From: Rhytidiadelphus loreus
Taxonomy: Eukaryota > Streptophyta > Bryopsida > Hypnales > Hylocomiaceae
Length of the DNA stretch: 64,000 nucleotides
Reading direction: 5' to 3'
Assembly (NCBI GenBank): GCA_947034895.1
Contig: OX344763.1
Span: 1,118,501-1,182,500, forward strand
The position numbers and the translations under genes were made by a program. Shown piece after piece: positions 59,665 to 64,000 of the stretch. Numbering within the stretch: position 1 is the first letter of the stretch; the number at the start of each line of letters is the position of its first letter. The notes beneath the pieces are model-generated. The model saw only the letters and a program-made list of their open reading frames with translations, was not told the origin of the DNA and made no database searches.

Positions 59665-61379
59665 TTGACAAAGTAGAAGTTAGCTAGGGGAAGGGAAGAG
59701 CTAGGGAGGAAGGGAATACTATGGAGAAGAAGTAAGGTTGAAGCAAAAACATTTCAAACAAAATAGTTAATTGATAAAAGTACATTAATAACTAAAACTG
59801 ACACTTTCTTGCTTGCATCAAAATACTATAAATTTTTTAGCACCAAACTCACAAGTGCAATGAAGCCATGATGGAACGAGGTGTTGATTAGAGGTTCGAG
59901 GCTTAGCAATTGAAGTAGATTAGGTAGAAATCTTAGAGAATTCAAGTTAACTATTAGGAATTAGATTAGAAGATAATTGACTGGGATAGAAAGACAAGAA
60001 TCTTGCAATAGTCAATTATTTTCTTGAAGTTTGGGAACAAATATTCCATTTCAAATCAACTAGTATTCTAGTAGAATATCAACTATTGAATAGAATAGTA
60101 TTAGAAGGAAAAGAAGTAGTAGAAAAAGAAAAAGAAAAAAATGGAAAACAAGGAAATTTAGGATTTAGTTTTGCATTTCAAATTCACAACTTGTATAAAA
60201 AAAATCATAAAAAATTAAGTGGTGAGCATAATTTCAAAAGAAAGCAAGATTGCAAAAAATGATGCATTTGAAGGAGTTTTTGATCACGTCATAGATGAGA
60301 TTCACTTTGAGGTGAGCACTTAAATCTCATTTCCCCAATGAATGTCTTAATTAGAAAACTTAAAACAATTGCCAAATTAAAAGTTAGATTCAGACCTATA
60401 AGGCTAAATTTTATTTCAAATTTAGTTGTAGAACTTGTAGGGCAGGTCTAGAGGTTTCTAAAACCATAAAACACTTAGAAAATAAGTTTAAAACAAGTAA
60501 GTTACAAGCAAATGAACTTTAGGAGCTAAATTGGATGAAAATTAGTCAAATTCATCACAAAAAGAATGAGAATGGGAATTTGAAAGAATTCAGACTTAAA
60601 AAATAAAATTTAAAGTTGATTTGGAATTATAAGTTGAATGCAATTAGCAGATGAAGTTTGAATTATTGAACTATTGATTAGCGGTTAAACTTCATCCATC
60701 TATAGCTTTCACTAGGAAAGTTCAAACTTCAAGTAACTTAGCATTTTAGGTAGGTGAATTCAAAATTGTTAAGGAAGTAGTCTTGAAAGTCTAAATATAG
60801 TAATTCAATATTCTAAGTATGAAAGAAATGTCAAATAATTATTTTTGAAGATAACCAAGGAAATAATTTAAGTTTAGAATCTTATAAAATAAGATTAGCA
60901 AAGTATAGAACTAATTCAAACTTTAAAAACCTCTTAAAAACCCTTGAGATAATGTAGGATGAAGTTTCGAATGAAGAATGGTTGAATTTAAGAAGATTTT
61001 GTCCATCCGAGTCTAAACTTAATATTTAAATAGTGTTTTTTAATTTAGATTCTAGTAAAAATTCCAAGTCAAATCAAGTTTAGGAGTTGATAGAAAAAGA
61101 TGGATGAATTTTAAATTGCCATTTCAAAGTCTAAACTTCATCTGGTCATAATTTTCTTTAGGAGTATTAAATGAACTTTATGTTTTTAGAAATGTAATGA
61201 TTTGATCTTTCATTTAGAATTGATAAATTAGGATTGTAAATTTTTAACATAAAAACACAATAGCCTTATTCAATTTGGTTGTTTAGCCAAAAGTTGTGTT
61301 TTTGTTATATTTTTTTGGTCTAATTTCCAAATACACATCAAATAAGCAATTCCTAATTGTTCTCATATAAATAGCAAGA
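59665..61379. repeat. AT-rich repeat DNA; 60050-61250 is an inverted relative of 4890-5900
   Basis: Contains 'gatgaagtttgaattattga' followed by 'gattagcggttaaacttcat' near 60655-60710, the inverted counterpart of the 5100-5460 blocks. No coding sequence is recognised. Confidence 0.35.
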
Positions 61380-62690
61380 GTGGGTATTGAAATGCTCACA
61401 CTTACCTACCATTATTGAGATTTGTCTATTGTGATAATCACTATTGATTGAGTAACTATATGATATTAATGTTGATGCTTACCTTCCATTGTACATAGAT
61501 GTTTGTTTAAGATGATGATCACCCTCCACTTGCTATAGGATGTTGATGTCAATTTGCTTACCATTGTAGATATTTATTTAGTATGATTATCACCCTTGGT
61601 TGTAGAATAGTGACGTTAATCTATCGTTGTAGATATTTTCGTAATATCATGGTTATTTTTAACAGTTGTATGTCGTTGATGTTTTCCTACCGTTGTTCGT
61701 ACTTGGCTAACGTCATGATCACTTTTAACGACTATATACCGTTGATGTTTTCCTACCATTGTTCGTACTTGGCTAATGTCATGATCACTTTTAACAGTTG
61801 TATGCCGTTGATGTTTTCCTACTGTTGTTCATGCTTGGCTAACATCATGATGACTATTAACGGTAGGGTGTTGATGTTTGTCTACCATTGTACATACATG
61901 CCTAACATGATGGTGACCTTTAATGATTCAATGTTGTTGATGTTTTAATTTCCTACTATTGAAGATATTTGCCTAAAATGATGAACACCCTTGATTGGGT
62001 GTAAGATATTGATATTTGTTTATTGCAAAATTGTGATGATCATTATTGATTATGTGACTATATGGTATTGATGTTGATGCTTACCTTCCATTGTAGATGT
62101 TTGTCTAAGATTATGATCACCCTTCACTTGTTGTAGGATATTGATGTTTGCTTACCATTCTAAATATTTCTTTAGTGTGGTGGTCACCTTTAGTTGTAGA
62201 ATGTTTATTTTAACCTACTATTGTGGATATTTTCCTAACATGATGGTCACCTAGCCTTTCATAATTGCATGCCATTGATGTTGATGTTTTCCTACCATTG
62301 TTCATATTTGGCTAACATCTTGGTCACCTTTAATCATAAGATGTTGATGCTTGCCTACTATCACAAAGATTTGCCTGATTTCATGATCACCCTTAACTGT
62401 AGAATGTTGATGCATGCCCACTATTGAAGATATTTGCCTAATATGATAATCACCTTTAACTAACTAAAAAATGTTGATATTGAAGTTTGCCTAATATGAT
62501 GGCCACCTTTTAATTGTAGAATTTTGATATTTGTTTACCATTGTATAAATTTGTTTAACATGATGGTCACACTTATTTGTGAGACTTTGATGTTTGCCTC
62601 AAGGTTTGCCTATTATTGTAGATAATTGTCTATTGTGGTAGTCACCCTTAATTGATTGTATGATGTTGTGAGCATTTTATCTCCACCCTT
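61380..62690 (+). repeat. Degenerate minisatellite, about 60-66-bp period, about 20 units
   Basis: Units read like 'gttgatgttttcctaccatt' + 'gttcgtacttggctaa' + 'catgatcacttttaacg'. In the clearest part the starts fall at 61675, 61741 and 61807, an exact 66-bp spacing; elsewhere the unit length drifts. Because 66 is divisible by three, an open frame (61583-61948) with a 22-residue repeat arises. I regard that as a by-product rather than a gene. Confidence 0.8.
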
Positions 62691-63207
62691 AAGATGAAAC
62701 AAGCACAAATTGGGTTCTACATTGTTACTTCAAAATCATAAGGTGTGGATGTCTAAATGTTGTTCAATTGGCCTTTTAAGCATTGAACATGCATTTCCTA
62801 ATAAAAAGTTCTAAATGTTCCAAATTATAACGAAGATTGTTAAAAATATTCCAAAAGTAAGAATTTTGCAATTTTCAAGCCAATATTGTTGACATTGTTA
62901 GGATTTGAAAAAATAACAACTATTTTGAAGAAAAATAGCTTCAAAATGTTTTTTGGATAAAACTTCTATTGTATTCCTTGAAGAAGATTATATCAAATAA
63001 AAGATAATTTTTTTTCAAATTTTTCTTTTGATATTAGCATAAAATGTATTGTGGCTAGTCATAAGAAGAGCCTAGGGTTGCTTACAAGTATGCATATTTT
63101 AAGCTCTTTGAAAATTCATTGTTCATTCATATTGTATCCAAAATATAAAAGAAGATATCCTAAAATCTCCTTTTGACTTGCAACAAGATCCCGCAAAAAT
63201 CAAGCAT
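62691..63207. other. AT-rich, nothing recognised
   Basis: Spacer between the minisatellite and the last R copy. No gene or repeat boundary was identified. Confidence 0.4.
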
Positions 63208-64000
63208 TTAACCCTTAAAGGTTAGAGACTATGTTTTCACCAAAAACACTCCAAAACTGTCATTTCTAATACAAGTACCAAATTTTAGTAGAAAAATATT
63301 TTTGAACATATATAACCGTAGGATCTTGTATTAATCTAGTTTGAGAAGACGTGGAAAAAATTTCAGAAATTTCCACCATGTAGATTGCAAGATATTAATT
63401 AGCGTTTGAATCCACAAAAATTCTTTTTTTGGCCCTGCAAAAACTTGGGTCGTTGCACTTCACAAGGTCACATTTGTATGAAAAAATGTCCAAAATGGTG
63501 GTTACTCTTTGGGTTCATTCTTCAAGGCAAATTGTATACATTCTTGAAAAAATTTAGATAATTTGGAATTGCACAACATATAGAAGAAAAATAGTAAGTA
63601 GAAAGAAGTAGAGAATGATTCAAAACACTAAATTGTTAAGAATTTAATTATGGAATTGAAAAATTCCAATACAATGGTTGTAATGTATTAATAAAAAATC
63701 TACATCACATGCTTTTATTTTTTCAATTTAAAAAAAAAATTGAGTTAAATAAAGGACTCCAAAGTTTATTTTAGAATAGGAAATCTATAACTGCCTGCAA
63801 ACTAGAACACCTCATAACTTTCATCTTGTAAATCAAAATGGAATGATTCAAAGCATTCCACTTATATATATATATAGAGAGAGAGAGAGAGAACCAATTT
63901 CAAATTTTTATTTTTGAGAATTTTAAAGAAATTTTTGGGTTGCCCACTGAGCATTGAAAATTACATATCATGCAACAACTTTTGAAGCATGTAGTCAAAA
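63208..64000 (-). repeat. Family R element, copy R7, cut by the window end
   Basis: Starts TTAACCCTTAAAGGTTAGAG and follows R2 closely ('tacaagtaccaaattttag', 'taaccgtaggatcttgt', 'ccaccatgtagattgcaaga'). Its other end lies beyond 64000. A (TA)n(GA)n microsatellite sits inside at about 63865-63893. Confidence 0.65.
63865..63893. repeat. (TA)n(GA)n microsatellite
   Basis: About seven TA units are followed directly by about seven GA units. Confidence 0.9.

Noticed and set aside
61583..61948. 121-aa repeat protein
   Set aside because: The open frame exists because the minisatellite period is a multiple of three; units outside it are out of frame or have stops.
61380..62690. CRISPR array
   Set aside because: Repeats are directly abutting and degenerate with no unique spacers, and the genome is eukaryotic.

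Overview
This is an AT-rich nuclear stretch of a plant-like (streptophyte) genome, dense in decayed and nested transposable elements and holding one clearly intact host gene. That gene (28015-38940, + strand, 18 exons, 820 aa) encodes an axonemal dynein intermediate chain of the DNAI3/WDR63 (Chlamydomonas IC140) type. Plants keep axonemal inner-arm dynein only if they make swimming sperm. The window therefore points to a seed-free land plant (bryophyte, lycophyte or fern) or a related streptophyte alga; Ginkgo and cycads are less likely given the modest introns. I cannot name the species.

Layout. 1-15.7 kb: dispersed repeats only, with a non-autonomous CACTA element (1368-2546), a tandem duplication (about 6.6-8.4 kb) and two copies of a TTAA-flanked inverted-repeat family called R here (11221-12153, 13007-13934). 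15.7-20.6 kb: decayed Ty3/gypsy element A (+), split by element U. 20.7-27 kb: a long decayed unknown reading frame (D), split by element V, in a region peppered with a CCAARTTGG-like word. 28.0-38.9 kb: the dynein gene, with three mobile insertions in introns and one just after its stop codon. 39-41.4 kb: an inverted copy of the repeat at 9.4-11 kb.

41.5-54.9 kb: the most interesting object, a decayed Ty3/gypsy element B on the minus strand. Its order is unknown 5' ORF - Gag (zinc knuckle) - aspartic protease - C5 cytosine DNA methyltransferase - reverse transcriptase - [RNase H mostly deleted] - integrase - PHD finger. It is split by V2, by a CACTA element, and by U2, which itself carries another CACTA element. 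57.3-64 kb: a second large CACTA element with a 150-bp palindromic one nested inside, R copies, and a 66-bp-period minisatellite.

Retroelement-borne DNA methyltransferases are known from charophyte algae and dinoflagellates. A methyltransferase plus a PHD-type chromatin reader in one gypsy polyprotein is the main lead. The second is family U: two homologous roughly 1.6-2.1-kb elements with a TATA-like box, an unrecognised 150-152-codon frame, and an in-frame TAG at the same codon in both. All similarity statements come from reading by eye; no search was run.
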